From NCBI GenBank assembly GCA_020637595.1, contig JACKKE010000007.1, positions 124,001-188,000 on the forward strand: 64,000 nt of DNA. The letters run 5' to 3'. This stretch comes from Rhodobacter sp. GTDB lineage: Bacteria; Pseudomonadota; Alphaproteobacteria; Rhodobacterales; Rhodobacteraceae. Below are positions 44,095 through 53,443 of the stretch, one piece after another. Made by a program: the position numbers and the translations under genes. The stretch's first letter is position 1. Every line of letters starts with the position of its first letter. The notes beneath the pieces were generated by a model that saw nothing but the letters and a program-made list of their open reading frames with translations, was not told the origin of the DNA and did no database searches.

Positions 44095-47000
44095 TCACTC
44101 GGCCGCGTGCAGCGGTTTCGGACCGGGTTTGCCGCCGGTTTCCGGCCGCTCCTCGGTCGTTTCGACGGCCGGCGGGGGCGTGTTGTCGGCAACCGCGTCC
44201 CAGATGATCTCGGCGTGGCGGACCTTGGACGTGCGCTTGAGCAGCGCGCGGTCGGCGCGTGCCCGGCCCGGCGCCAGCGCCTGCAGCCGCGGGCCGATCG
44301 CCAGCACGAACCCCTCGATCCAGATCCGCGCCGCCAGCAGGGCCGGGGTCAGGACCAGCGTCAGCACCGTCGAGATCCCGAGGCCGAAGACCACCGCCGT
44401 CGCCAGCGGCTTCCACCACATCGACGTCGGGCTGTCGATCGAATAGCCGCCGTTCACGAAGTCGATCGACAGGCCCAGCATCATCGGTGCAAGACCCGCC
44501 ATCGTCGTGATCGTCGTCAGCAACACCGGGCGGATCCGCTGTTCGGCGGTGCGCACGATGGCCTCGATCCGCGGCATGTAGCGGATGAACTCCTGATAGG
44601 TGTCGATCAGCACGATGTTGTTGTTCACCACGATCCCGGCCAGGGCAACCACCCCGGTCCCGGTCATGATCATCGAGAAGGGCTGCGCCATGACCAGCAT
44701 GCCGATCAGCACACCGGCGGTCGACAGGACCACCGCCAGCAGCACCAGAACCGAGTTGTAGAAGCTGTTGAACTGCGCCAGCAGGATGATGAACATCAGC
44801 CCCAGCGCGGCAGCAAAGGCCTTGCCGAGGAAGGCGCCGGTTTCCTCCTGGTCCTGCTGCTCGCCGGTCCATTCCCAGTCGACGCCCGCCGGCAGCGGCG
44901 TGGTGTCCTGCAGCCACTGCGTCAGCGCGGCGATCCGCTCGGAGGCAGTCACCGGCACCAGATGCAGCCCCTGGTCGAGCAGGTCGGCGCGGGCCCGGGT
45001 CGCGGCATCGGCGGCGGCGCTGCCGGGCTCGTGCATCCGGGGATCGACCGTCGCACGCGGCACCAGCCGCACGCTGTTGCCGTCGCCATCGTTGACCGAC
45101 ATCATCTCAGGGGCGACGGCTGCCTTGACGTCGAAATAGCGCCGCTCGCCATAGCGGTCGATCGTGCCGCGCAGGGCGACCGGCTCGCGGGTGACGAAAT
45201 TCGACAGCGGCACCAGCCCCTGCCGGGTCTGCACCCGCAGCGTGTCGAGCGTCGCCAGCAGGCGGTCTTCCTCGGGCAGGCGCACGCGGATCTCGATTTC
45301 CTCATCCGAGCTGTCGACGCGCATCGTGTCCAGCATCAGCCCGCGGGTGACCAGCTGGATCATCCCGCCGACCGTCGCCACATCGGCACCATAGCGGCCG
45401 GCAGTGGCGGTATCGACGCGGATTTCCCAGTCAATCCCCGGCAGCGGCCGGCTGTCCTCGATATCGACGATGCCGCCGACCTCGTGCATCCGGGCCTCAA
45501 CGGTCTCGACCGCCGCGCCGAGGACGTCGAAATCCGTCCCGGTCAGACGCAGGTGGATCGGCTTGGCGCTGGCCGGGCCGCCCGACAGGATCATGTATTC
45601 GGTGATGATCCCCGGGATCTGGCGGAACTGCGCCTCCATCCGGTCGAGGATCACCTGACCGTGGAGCGCCGGGTCATCGCCGCGCTGATCCCATTGCAGC
45701 AACTCGAACTGCACCTGCCCGACGGAATCGCGTGGCGCCTGGCCGCCGCCGGTGTTCTGGCTCAGCCCGCCCGAGCCGCCAAAGGCAAAGCTGGCGGCGA
45801 CACCGGGTTCGGCCAGCACGATGTCCTCGACCTGGCGCAGCAGATCGTCCTTTTCCGCCAGCGACAGGTTGCCGCGCGCCCGGACATAGACGATGCCCTG
45901 CTCGGGCTCGGTCTGAACGAAGAAGTCGACGCCATAGTTGTTTTGCGAGAAATACCAGAACACGCTGCCGACGAAGGCGACGATGGCGGCGGCGGTGACG
46001 AAGGGCATCACCGGGTTGCCGACGATCCAGTAGGTCAGCGTTCCGAACCAGGTCCGGCGATAGCCCGACTGCACCGGCCTGGGCTTGGGCAGCGGTTTCA
46101 GGGCGGTCAGCGCAATCGACATCCCGCCCGAGCCCAGCATCATCAGCAGCGCCCCCGGAAGGAATGCCGCAACCCCGCCATCGGCCGGCATGCCCAGCGA
46201 CGCCGGGTTCAGCAGACCACGGGCCCCCAGCAACAGCGCCCCCAGCGCGACCACCATCACCGGCAGGCGCGCAAGCCACGGCAGACGGCGCAGGCGTGTC
46301 GCGGTGTTTTCCAGCATCCGGGCGATGCGGCCGAACACCCCGCCCAGCACCGGCAGGAAGATCAGCGCGACGATCAGCGACGAGCTGAGCACGAAGATCA
46401 GGGTGATCGGCAGCATGCCCATGAATTCGCCGGCGACGCCGGGCCAGAACAGCATCGGCAGGAAGGCGCAGAGCGTCGTCGCGGTGGACGAGATCACTGG
46501 CCAGAACATCCGCTTGGCGGCCTCGACATAGGCGCGCATCGGCCCCTGCCCGTCAGCAATCCGGCTGTCGGCGTATTCGGCGACGACGATGGCCCCATCG
46601 ACCAGCATCCCCACGGCCAGAATCAGGCCGAACATGACGATGTTTGAGATCGTCACCCCCATCACGCCCAGCAAGATGAAGGACAACAGGAACGAAGACG
46701 GGATCGAGAATCCGACCAGCAGCGCGGTGCGCGTACCCAGCGAGGCCAGCACCACGATCATCACCAGCGCAATCGCCGTCAGCACCGAGCCTTCCAGCTG
46801 GCTGATCATCGACGCCACCTGATAGCTGCGGTCGAGTGCCGGCGTCACGGTGATCGCGTCCTGCAATTCCTGCGGCCAGGTCGCCACCTCGGCGTCGATT
46901 GCGGCGCGGACCTGCTCGACGGTGCCGATCAGGTTGTAACCGCGGCGCTTGACCACCTGCAGCGCCAACGCGGGCGCGCCCTCGAACCGGGCGGTGCCGG

Positions 47001-47802
47001 TGCGGTCCTGGAAGGTCATGTGGATCGTCGCCAGATCGCCCAGCGTCACCACGCGGTCGCCATTCACCTTGATCGGCAGGTCATAGATGTCGCGCGGATC
47101 CTCGAAGCTGCCCGGCAGCGACAGCGAGAACCGGCCGGTTTCGGTCTCGATATCGCCGGCGGCGACCAGTTGGTTGTTGTTCGTCACCGCCGTCAACAGC
47201 TCGCCGGCGCTGACGTTGTAGGCTTCAAGCCGCAGCGGGTCGATGATGACCTCGACCATCTCGTCGCGGGTGCCCGCGACATTGGCCGAGAGCACGGCGT
47301 CGATCCCCTCGATCGCGGTTTCCAGATCGCGCGCGGCGCGCAGCAGCGTGCGTTCGGGCACGTCGCCGGCCACCGCGACGATGACGATGGGAAACTGCGA
47401 GAAGTTGAATTCGTTGATCGTGTAACTGTCGCCGCCTTCGGGGAAATTCGCCGCCGCGCGGCTCATGCGGTCGCGCACGTCGGCAATCGTCGCGTTCTTG
47501 TCCCAGTCGAATTCGAATTGCAGCACCACGCTGGCATAGCCCTGCCGCGCGGTGGCCTGCATGTCGGTCAGACCGTCGAGGCCCGACAGCTCTTGCTCCA
47601 TCGGCCGGATCAGCAGCGTCTCGGCATCGGTGGCCGAAATGCCGGGAAACGGCACCGAGATGAACAGCGCCGGCACCTCGATATCGGGCTCGCCTTCCTT
47701 GGGCAGGCTGACATAGGCCAGCGCGCCCGCCGCCAGGGTGAGCACGACAAAGGCCAGCACCATGCGGGCGCGTTGCGCGGCCCAGTCGATCATACCGAGC
47801 AT
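44095..47802 (-). CDS. RND efflux transporter permease
   Basis: An inner-membrane RND (AcrB/MexB superfamily) pump of 1235 residues with 12 membrane helices and two large periplasmic loops. Motifs include the start IDWAAQRARMVLAFVVLTLAAGALAYVSLPKEGEPDIEVPALF, VGMLVDGAIVVAEYADSRIADG in helix 4, and PSTMWWKPLATAVVFGLGISTVLTL near the end. The substrate is not predictable. The start at MLGMIDW has GAGGAGTGA upstream, partly inside the adaptor gene's stop, so translation is coupled. It is somewhat longer than typical (about 1040), mainly through added cytoplasmic and linker sequence. No outer-membrane TolC gene follows. Confidence 0.93.
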   Translation of the reverse strand: MLGMIDWAAQRARMVLAFVVLTLAAGALAYVSLPKEGEPDIEVPALFISVPFPGISATDAETLLIRPMEQELSGLDGLTDMQATARQGYASVVLQFEFDWDKNATIADVRDRMSRAAANFPEGGDSYTINEFNFSQFPIVIVAVAGDVPERTLLRAARDLETAIEGIDAVLSANVAGTRDEMVEVIIDPLRLEAYNVSAGELLTAVTNNNQLVAAGDIETETGRFSLSLPGSFEDPRDIYDLPIKVNGDRVVTLGDLATIHMTFQDRTGTARFEGAPALALQVVKRRGYNLIGTVEQVRAAIDAEVATWPQELQDAITVTPALDRSYQVASMISQLEGSVLTAIALVMIVVLASLGTRTALLVGFSIPSSFLLSFILLGVMGVTISNIVMFGLILAVGMLVDGAIVVAEYADSRIADGQGPMRAYVEAAKRMFWPVISSTATTLCAFLPMLFWPGVAGEFMGMLPITLIFVLSSSLIVALIFLPVLGGVFGRIARMLENTATRLRRLPWLARLPVMVVALGALLLGARGLLNPASLGMPADGGVAAFLPGALLMMLGSGGMSIALTALKPLPKPRPVQSGYRRTWFGTLTYWIVGNPVMPFVTAAAIVAFVGSVFWYFSQNNYGVDFFVQTEPEQGIVYVRARGNLSLAEKDDLLRQVEDIVLAEPGVAASFAFGGSGGLSQNTGGGQAPRDSVGQVQFELLQWDQRGDDPALHGQVILDRMEAQFRQIPGIITEYMILSGGPASAKPIHLRLTGTDFDVLGAAVETVEARMHEVGGIVDIEDSRPLPGIDWEIRVDTATAGRYGADVATVGGMIQLVTRGLMLDTMRVDSSDEEIEIRVRLPEEDRLLATLDTLRVQTRQGLVPLSNFVTREPVALRGTIDRYGERRYFDVKAAVAPEMMSVNDGDGNSVRLVPRATVDPRMHEPGSAAADAATRARADLLDQGLHLVPVTASERIAALTQWLQDTTPLPAGVDWEWTGEQQDQEETGAFLGKAFAAALGLMFIILLAQFNSFYNSVLVLLAVVLSTAGVLIGMLVMAQPFSMIMTGTGVVALAGIVVNNNIVLIDTYQEFIRYMPRIEAIVRTAEQRIRPVLLTTITTMAGLAPMMLGLSIDFVNGGYSIDSPTSMWWKPLATAVVFGLGISTVLTLVLTPALLAARIWIEGFVLAIGPRLQALAPGRARADRALLKRTSKVRHAEIIWDAVADNTPPPAVETTEERPETGGKPGPKPLHAAE

Positions 47803-47806
47803 CGCG

Positions 47807-48952
47807 TCACTCCTCGCCGCGCCGGACAACGCGCACTTCGACGCCGTCCGTCACATATTCCTGGCCGACGACGATCACGTCGGCCTCGGCCGGCAGACCC
47901 GACACCCAGAACCCCTGCGGCGCATCGCGCAGCACGGTGACCGGGGCAAAGACCGTGTGACTGGTTTCGTCGACCAGCCGCAAGCCCAGCGTGCCATCGT
48001 CGTTGATGGTCAGCGCCGATCCCGGGACCAGATGGCCGCGGGTGGCGGTGGCCGAGATCAGCATATCGGCGCTCATCCCCTCGCGGATCTCCAGATCCGG
48101 GTTCGGCACCGTGACCTCGACGCGGAAGGTCCGCGTCGCGGAATCCGCCGAACGGGCGAGGAAGGTAACCTGGCCGATCACCTGCTGGCCATTGGACAGC
48201 CGCGCGCCGGCCATCGCACCAACCGCCAGCCGGTCGATCTGCGCTTCGGCGGCAAAGCCCACGACCAGCATCGGATCCAGCTGGATCACCGTCGCGCACA
48301 GTCCACCGGCGGCCAGGAAGGCCCCGGTCTCGGCCGAATCCGCCTCGAGCACGCCAGCGAAGGGGGCGGTCACCGTCAGGCGGTCCATCTCGGCCTCGGC
48401 CGACTGCACCGCGGCATGCGCCGCTTCCAGCCCGGCCCGCGCCCCCTGCACCGCCGCCTCGACGCTCGCCACATTGTTCTGCGCGCTATAGCCGCGCTCG
48501 GTCAGCCGCGTGGTGGTGGTCAGGGTCAGCTCGGCCTCGGCCAGCTGCGCCTCGGCCTGCGCGACCTGCGCCTGCGCCTGCGCCAGGGCCGCCGCACGGG
48601 TGCCCGGGTCGATCTGGCACAGCAGATCGCCTTCGGCCACCAGGCTGCCGCGCAGCCGGGGCTGGCTGATCACCGGGCCGGTGGTCTCGGCGCGGACCTC
48701 GACCTGACGCGAGGCATCGGTCCGCCCGCGCAGCACGATCGCGCTTTCCAGATCCTGTTCGTGGAACCGCTGCACGACGACCGCAAACAGTGCATCCTGC
48801 GCGGCAGGATCGGCTGCAGGCGTATCGCCGCCCGCGTTCTGCGCCTGCGCAGGTTCGACCCCCGCCAGCGCCATCAGCGTCTCGCGCTCCATCACAAAGA
48901 AATACAGGGAAACCAGCACCAGAGTGGCGGTAACGAGCGGCACCACGCGCAT
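47807..48952 (-). CDS. RND efflux periplasmic adaptor (membrane fusion protein)
   Basis: A 381-residue adaptor with an N-terminal signal anchor (VVPLVTATLVLVSLYFFVM) and lipoyl/barrel-sandwich halves (GSLVAEGDLLCQIDPGTRAAALAQAQAQVAQAEAQLAEAEL and LTVTAPFAGVLEADSAETGAFLAAG). Between these is a helical hairpin, and after them a beta-barrel. This is the HlyD/AcrA fold. It joins the pump to an outer-membrane channel. The gene is directly upstream of the pump gene with a four-base gap, so both form one transcript. Confidence 0.93.
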   Translation of the reverse strand: MRVVPLVTATLVLVSLYFFVMERETLMALAGVEPAQAQNAGGDTPAADPAAQDALFAVVVQRFHEQDLESAIVLRGRTDASRQVEVRAETTGPVISQPRLRGSLVAEGDLLCQIDPGTRAAALAQAQAQVAQAEAQLAEAELTLTTTTRLTERGYSAQNNVASVEAAVQGARAGLEAAHAAVQSAEAEMDRLTVTAPFAGVLEADSAETGAFLAAGGLCATVIQLDPMLVVGFAAEAQIDRLAVGAMAGARLSNGQQVIGQVTFLARSADSATRTFRVEVTVPNPDLEIREGMSADMLISATATRGHLVPGSALTINDDGTLGLRLVDETSHTVFAPVTVLRDAPQGFWVSGLPAEADVIVVGQEYVTDGVEVRVVRRGEE

Positions 48953-49353
48953 GTCTACTTAACCTTCCGTTTGGCCGTCTGGCCCGGTCACACCACCGGG
49001 CGGCCCGAACCTCGACCGTCTTCCTGACCTTTTCAAGGCACAGGATGGGTCCGATTTCGGCGCGCGCCGCCTGTTTTTCAAGGGCTGCGCGCGGATTTGG
49101 CGCCCCGGTGGCCAACTTTGCCCCCATACGCCCGAAGCCCCCGCCATGCAATCGCGCAACCGCCGTGCCGCCGCGTAAATTGCAATCGCCCGGTCATGTT
49201 TTTCCGCCACCGGGTGCCGGTGCCCCGAAAAGCGGCAAACCCTTGCGCGGGTCCGGCGGGCAGGCTTGGCAAGCGCCGACGCTTCGGGCTATGAGGGGCC
49301 ACATGGCCCGCCGCAACGGTCGGGCGCGCAGCAACAACAGTGCGGAGGCCCCG
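48953..49353. other. 401-bp divergent intergenic region
   Basis: It lies between the RND adaptor (minus) and the yfgM-like gene (plus), so both promoters should be here. No TetR/MarR-type regulator gene accompanies the pump. I see no convincing operator, RNA or gene. Confidence 0.5.
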
Positions 49354-50013
49354 GTGAGCAACCCCGAAAGCTTCATCGACGAGGTGAACGAGGAACTCAA
49401 GCGCGACCGGCTGTTTGCCTTCATGCGCAAATGGGCCTGGCTGGCGGTGCTGCTGGTGCTGGTGCTGGTCGGCGGCGCGGCCTGGAACGAATGGTCCAAG
49501 GCGCAGGAGCGCACCCGCGCCCAGGCCTTTGGCGATGCGATCGTCGGCGCACTGGAAAACGAGGACGTGGCGGCCCGTGCTGGCGCTTTGCGGGCGATTG
49601 CGGCACAGGGCGACCAGCAGGGCATCCTGAACCTGCTGCTGGCGGCTTCCGAACTCGAGGCCGGCGACACCGCCGCGGCGATGACGGCGCTGGCCTCTGT
49701 CGAAGCCGACAGCACCCTGCCCCAGAGCTATCGCCAGATCGCCGCGCTCAAGCGGGTGATCATCGGCGGTGCCGAGATCCCGATGGCCGAGCGCGAGCAG
49801 ATCCTGAACGGTCTGGCGGCCCCCGGGCAGGCCTTCCGGCCGCTGGCGCTGGAACAGCTGGCGCTGCTGGCGCTGGAATCCGGCGACCGCGACACCGCAC
49901 TGAGCCGCGCGCAGGCGCTCTTGCAGGAAGCCGACGTGACGCCGGGGCTGCGCCGCCGGGTGATGCAACTGATCGTCGTGCTGGGCGGCGAGGTGCCCAG
50001 CGATCTGGGCTGA
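49354..50013 (+). CDS. YfgM-like membrane-anchored tetratricopeptide-like protein
   Basis: A 219-residue protein that starts with GTG behind GCGGAGG (five-base spacing) as SNPESFIDEVNEELKRDRLF. One membrane helix follows (WLAVLLVLVLVGGAAW), then a helical periplasmic part of TPR_21/YfgM type (AGALRAIAAQGDQQGILNLLLAASELEAGDTAAAMTALASV). In E. coli YfgM is a periplasmic chaperone partner of the SecYEG translocon and PpiD. The order yfgM-bamB-der is conserved from gammaproteobacteria and supports the call. The bamB gene begins 43 bp downstream. Confidence 0.85.
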   Translation: MSNPESFIDEVNEELKRDRLFAFMRKWAWLAVLLVLVLVGGAAWNEWSKAQERTRAQAFGDAIVGALENEDVAARAGALRAIAAQGDQQGILNLLLAASELEAGDTAAAMTALASVEADSTLPQSYRQIAALKRVIIGGAEIPMAEREQILNGLAAPGQAFRPLALEQLALLALESGDRDTALSRAQALLQEADVTPGLRRRVMQLIVVLGGEVPSDLG

Positions 50014-50056
50014 CCAGGAACCGACCGGGCGCCGCAGGCAACAAGGGGACAGAGCC

Positions 50057-51361
50057 GTGAGCATGATCAGGACCGCGATGACGATCGGCCTTATGGGCCT
50101 GTTGGCCGCCTGCAACCGTGAACACCCCCTCGAAGGCGAGCGCATCGACATCCGCGCGCCCTGGGGCGGCGGCGAGACCGTCGAAAACCGCGTGCTGCCG
50201 ATCAACCTGCCGGGGCAATCCGTCACCGGCTCTTGGACGCAGCGCCAGGGCACCACCGGCGCCCGGCCGACCAACCCCGCGCTGTCCGCGACCCCGGCAC
50301 TGGCCTGGTCGACCGCGATCGGCGCCGGCGACAGCCGCCGCGCGCGACTGACCACCGATCCGGTCTCGGCCGGCGGGGTGATCTATACCCTCGACGCCCG
50401 TGCCCGGGTGCAGGCGACCTCGGCCGAGGGCGCGGTGCTCTGGGCAACCGACGTCACGCCGCCGCGCGGCGAGCGCGGATCGGCCTCGGGCGGGGCGCTG
50501 ACCGTGGGCGGCGGGCACGTCTATGTCGCCTCGGCCTTTGCCTTTGTCGCCGCCCTTGACGCCGCCACCGGCACCGAGGTCTGGCGCACCGATTTCGACG
50601 CGCCGCTGACCGGCTCGCCGGCGGTGGACGGAAACCATGTCTATGTCACCGCCGTCGACAGCACGCTGTGGAGCCTCGACGCCGCCACCGGCCGCATCGA
50701 ATGGACCCTGCCGGGCACCCCTTCGCCGGAAACCGTCGCCCGCGGCTCGGCCCCGGCGATTGCCGGCGATCTGGTGGTCTTCCCGACCCAGGCCGGCGAG
50801 CTGACGGCAGTGCGCCGTTCGAACGGGGCTGCGGCCTGGACGACCATCGCCGGCGGCCGGCGCACGGGCATGGCGCTGGCGTCGATCTCGGCGCTGACGG
50901 GCGACCCGGTGGTTGACGGCAACCGCATCTATGCCGCCAACCAGTCGGGCCGGGTGTTCGCGCTGGATGCACGCAGCGGCGAAACCATCTGGTCGGTGGC
51001 CGAAGGCGCCTATGGCCCGGTCTGGCCGGTCGGCGGCTCGGTGTTCCTGGTGTCCGACCAGAACCACCTGATCCGCCTCGATGCCCGCGACGGCAGCGTG
51101 ATCTGGTCGCATCCCCTGCCCCTCTACACCACCGACCGCGTGCGCCGCCAGCTGGCGATCTATCCGCAATACGGGCCGGTGCTGGCAGGTGGGCGGCTGT
51201 GGGTGGCCTCGGGTGACGGGCTGCTGCGCGGCTTCGACCCGGCCTCGGGCGAGGTTGTCGCACAGGCCGAAATTCCCGGCGGCGCGGCCTCGGCGCCGAT
51301 CGTCGTGAACCGCACGATGTATATCCTTAGCCGCGAAGGCAATCTGCTGGCCTATCGCTGA
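50057..51361 (+). CDS. bamB: Outer membrane assembly lipoprotein BamB-like (PQQ-type beta-propeller)
   Basis: BamB is a lipoprotein of the BAM complex that helps insert beta-barrels into the outer membrane. The 434-residue protein has a lipobox signal peptide (MTIGLMGLLAACNRE, lipidated Cys). An eight-bladed propeller follows, with PQQ-like repeats such as GGVIYTLDARARVQAT, HVYVASAFAFVAALDAATGTEVW and RIYAANQSGRVFALDARSGETIW. The start is GTG at 50057 after AAGGGGAC; an ATG two codons later is possible. It sits between yfgM-like and der, the usual order. It is longer than E. coli BamB (392). Confidence 0.9.
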   Translation: MSMIRTAMTIGLMGLLAACNREHPLEGERIDIRAPWGGGETVENRVLPINLPGQSVTGSWTQRQGTTGARPTNPALSATPALAWSTAIGAGDSRRARLTTDPVSAGGVIYTLDARARVQATSAEGAVLWATDVTPPRGERGSASGGALTVGGGHVYVASAFAFVAALDAATGTEVWRTDFDAPLTGSPAVDGNHVYVTAVDSTLWSLDAATGRIEWTLPGTPSPETVARGSAPAIAGDLVVFPTQAGELTAVRRSNGAAAWTTIAGGRRTGMALASISALTGDPVVDGNRIYAANQSGRVFALDARSGETIWSVAEGAYGPVWPVGGSVFLVSDQNHLIRLDARDGSVIWSHPLPLYTTDRVRRQLAIYPQYGPVLAGGRLWVASGDGLLRGFDPASGEVVAQAEIPGGAASAPIVVNRTMYILSREGNLLAYR

Positions 51362-51443
51362 GCCCCGCGTCCGGCTTTACAAGTCCCGCGCCGACGCCTA
51401 TGTCGGCGCCTTCTGACGCGCCGATCTGATCGCGGAGGCCGCA

Positions 51444-52919
51444 ATGAGCTTCACCCTGGCCCTGGTGGGTCGCCCCAACGTGGGAAAATCCACGCTGTTC
51501 AACCGTCTGGTTGGCAAACGCCTGGCGCTGGTCGACGACCAGCCGGGCGTGACCCGCGACCTGCGCGAGGGCGACGCCCGGCTGGGCACGCTGCGCTTTA
51601 CCGTGATCGACACGGCGGGGCTGGAGAACGTCACCGACGACAGCCTGCAGGGCCGCATGCGCCGCCTGACCGAACGCGCGGTCGAGATGGTCGACGTCTG
51701 CCTCTTTATGATCGACGCCCGCGCCGGGATCACCCCCGCCGACCAGATCTTTGCCGATATCCTGCGCCGCCGTGCCAAGCATGTGATCCTCGCCGCCAAC
51801 AAGGCCGAGGGCAACGCCGGCGAGGGCGGGTTCCTGGAAGCCTATTCGCTGGGCCTGGGCGAACCTGTGCGGCTGTCGGCGGAACATGGCGAGGGTCTGG
51901 ACGAGCTGCACCACATGCTGATCCCGCTGGCCGCGACCTTTGAGGAACGCACCCAGGCCGAAGCGCCGTTGACCGATGTCAGCATCGACGAGGACAGCGA
52001 GGACGACAACACCGAAGGCGGCGACGAGACCCCCGACTGGGCCCCCACCGAAAAGCGCCCGCTGCAGGTTGCGGTGATCGGCCGTCCGAATGCCGGGAAA
52101 TCCACGCTGATCAACAAGATCATCGGCGAGGACCGGCTGCTGACCGGCCCCGAGGCCGGCATCACCCGCGATTCGATCAGCCTGCCCTTTACCTGGGGCG
52201 GCACGCCGATGCGGCTCTTCGACACCGCGGGGATGCGCCGCAAGTCGCGCGTCACCGACAAGCTGGAAAAGCTCAGCGTGGCGGACGGGCTCAGGGCGGT
52301 GAAATTCGCCGAAGTGGTCGTGGTGCTGCTGGACGCGGCGATCCCCTTTGAGACGCAGGATCTGCGCATCGCGGATCTTGCGGAACGCGAGGGGCGCGCG
52401 GTCGTCGTCGCGGTCAACAAGTGGGATCTCGAAGACGACAAGCAGGACAAGCTGAAAGAGCTGCTGGCGGCCTTTGAGCGGAACCTGCCGCAGCTCAAGG
52501 GCGCGCCGCTGATCACCGTTTCGGCCAAGACCGGCCGGGGTCTGGACCGTCTGCACGACGCCATCGTCAAGGCCCATGCGATCTGGAACCGCCGGGTCGG
52601 CACCTCGCGGCTGAACCAATGGCTGGTGGCGATGACGGAATCGCACCCGCCCCCTGCCCCGGGCGGCCGCCGCATCAAGCTGCGCTACATGACCCAGGCC
52701 AAGACCCGCCCGCCAGGGTTCGTCATCAAGTGCTCGAACCCCGAGGATCTGCCCAAGGCCTATGAGCGGTATCTGGTCAACGGGCTGCGCCAGAGTTTCG
52801 ACATGCCAGGCACACCGATCCGGTTGTATCTGCGCGACTCGTCAGACCAGAATCCCTATAAGGCGCGCAAGAAACCATCGCATTCCCAGCTGAAAAAACA
52901 CCTGAAGCCCGGGCGGTGA
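51444..52919 (+). CDS. der: Ribosome biogenesis GTPase Der
   Basis: Der (EngA) is a tandem-GTPase factor needed for 50S subunit maturation. The 491-residue protein has a first G domain with GRPNVGKST (8-16) and DTAGLE, a short acidic linker (SIDEDSEDDNTEGGDE) and a second G domain with GRPNAGKST, DTAGMRRKS and NKWDLE. The KH-like C-terminal domain (RIKLRYMTQAKTRPPGFVIKCSNPEDLP) follows. All motifs are intact. It follows bamB by 82 bp and ends in a GC-rich hairpin. Confidence 0.97.
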   Translation: MSFTLALVGRPNVGKSTLFNRLVGKRLALVDDQPGVTRDLREGDARLGTLRFTVIDTAGLENVTDDSLQGRMRRLTERAVEMVDVCLFMIDARAGITPADQIFADILRRRAKHVILAANKAEGNAGEGGFLEAYSLGLGEPVRLSAEHGEGLDELHHMLIPLAATFEERTQAEAPLTDVSIDEDSEDDNTEGGDETPDWAPTEKRPLQVAVIGRPNAGKSTLINKIIGEDRLLTGPEAGITRDSISLPFTWGGTPMRLFDTAGMRRKSRVTDKLEKLSVADGLRAVKFAEVVVVLLDAAIPFETQDLRIADLAEREGRAVVVAVNKWDLEDDKQDKLKELLAAFERNLPQLKGAPLITVSAKTGRGLDRLHDAIVKAHAIWNRRVGTSRLNQWLVAMTESHPPPAPGGRRIKLRYMTQAKTRPPGFVIKCSNPEDLPKAYERYLVNGLRQSFDMPGTPIRLYLRDSSDQNPYKARKKPSHSQLKKHLKPGR

Positions 52920-52949
52920 CGGCGTGTCGGGGGCTCCTCGCCCCTGTCG

Positions 52950-52976
52950 CCAAGGGGGGGGGCACGCCCCCCTTGG
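52950..52976 (+). terminator. Hairpin after der
   Basis: Stem CCAAGGGGGG / CCCCCCTTGG around a GGGCACG loop, 30 bp past the stop. It is followed at 52987-53010 by a GCGTATTT...GGCAAGATGAAAGG motif and a GGGCG/CGCCC mini-hairpin. Confidence 0.65.
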
Positions 52977-53118
52977 GAAACCCCGTGCGTATTTGCGGCA
53001 AGATGAAAGGGCGCGACGTCGCCCGGTCGTTGCGAATGCAATGTCTTGATTCAGGTCAAGGTGCGGGGCGCGAATCGCGCGCAGGATGGCGGCGTATGAT
53101 TTGATCGGAGCGCCTGTC

Positions 53119-53379
53119 ATGGGACTTTTCGCCAAACTCGACCGCCACGCGGATCTGATGAACCGGATGGCCGAGACCGTCCACACCGACCTGTCTGGGG
53201 CCTTGGCCCGGGAATCGCTCAGCGCGCAGGAGTTGCGTAACGCGATCATGGCCTGCGTCGGCTGCGAGGGCGGCAGCCAGTGCCCCGACTGGCTGGACAG
53301 GCACGCGGACGGAGCCGAAGACGCCCCGTCCTATTGCCGCAACCGCGCCGTTTTCCATCGGTTGAAGGAAGCCGTCTGA
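53119..53379 (+). CDS. DUF6455 family small protein
   Basis: An 86-residue cytoplasmic protein (MGLFAKLDRHADLMNRMAETVHTDLSGALARESLSAQELRNAIMAC). Four cysteines in CVGCEGGSQCPDWL and YCRNR look like a metal or iron-sulfur site. This is the DUF6455 pattern of Rhodobacterales; the role is unknown. The ATG at 53119 is preceded by GGAG. It is convergent with mraY 64 bp away. A heme or metal link is possible but unproven. Confidence 0.75.
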   Translation: MGLFAKLDRHADLMNRMAETVHTDLSGALARESLSAQELRNAIMACVGCEGGSQCPDWLDRHADGAEDAPSYCRNRAVFHRLKEAV

Positions 53380-53443
53380 ACCGGACGGCTCTTGGCGCGG
53401 CAAAGCTGCTCGCGGGGCGGGAGCATCCGCCTCACGCGGCGGG

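Noticed and set aside
44089..46647. 852-codon ORF antisense to the RND pump
   Set aside because: A shadow of the pump's codon bias; no ribosome site and no domain.
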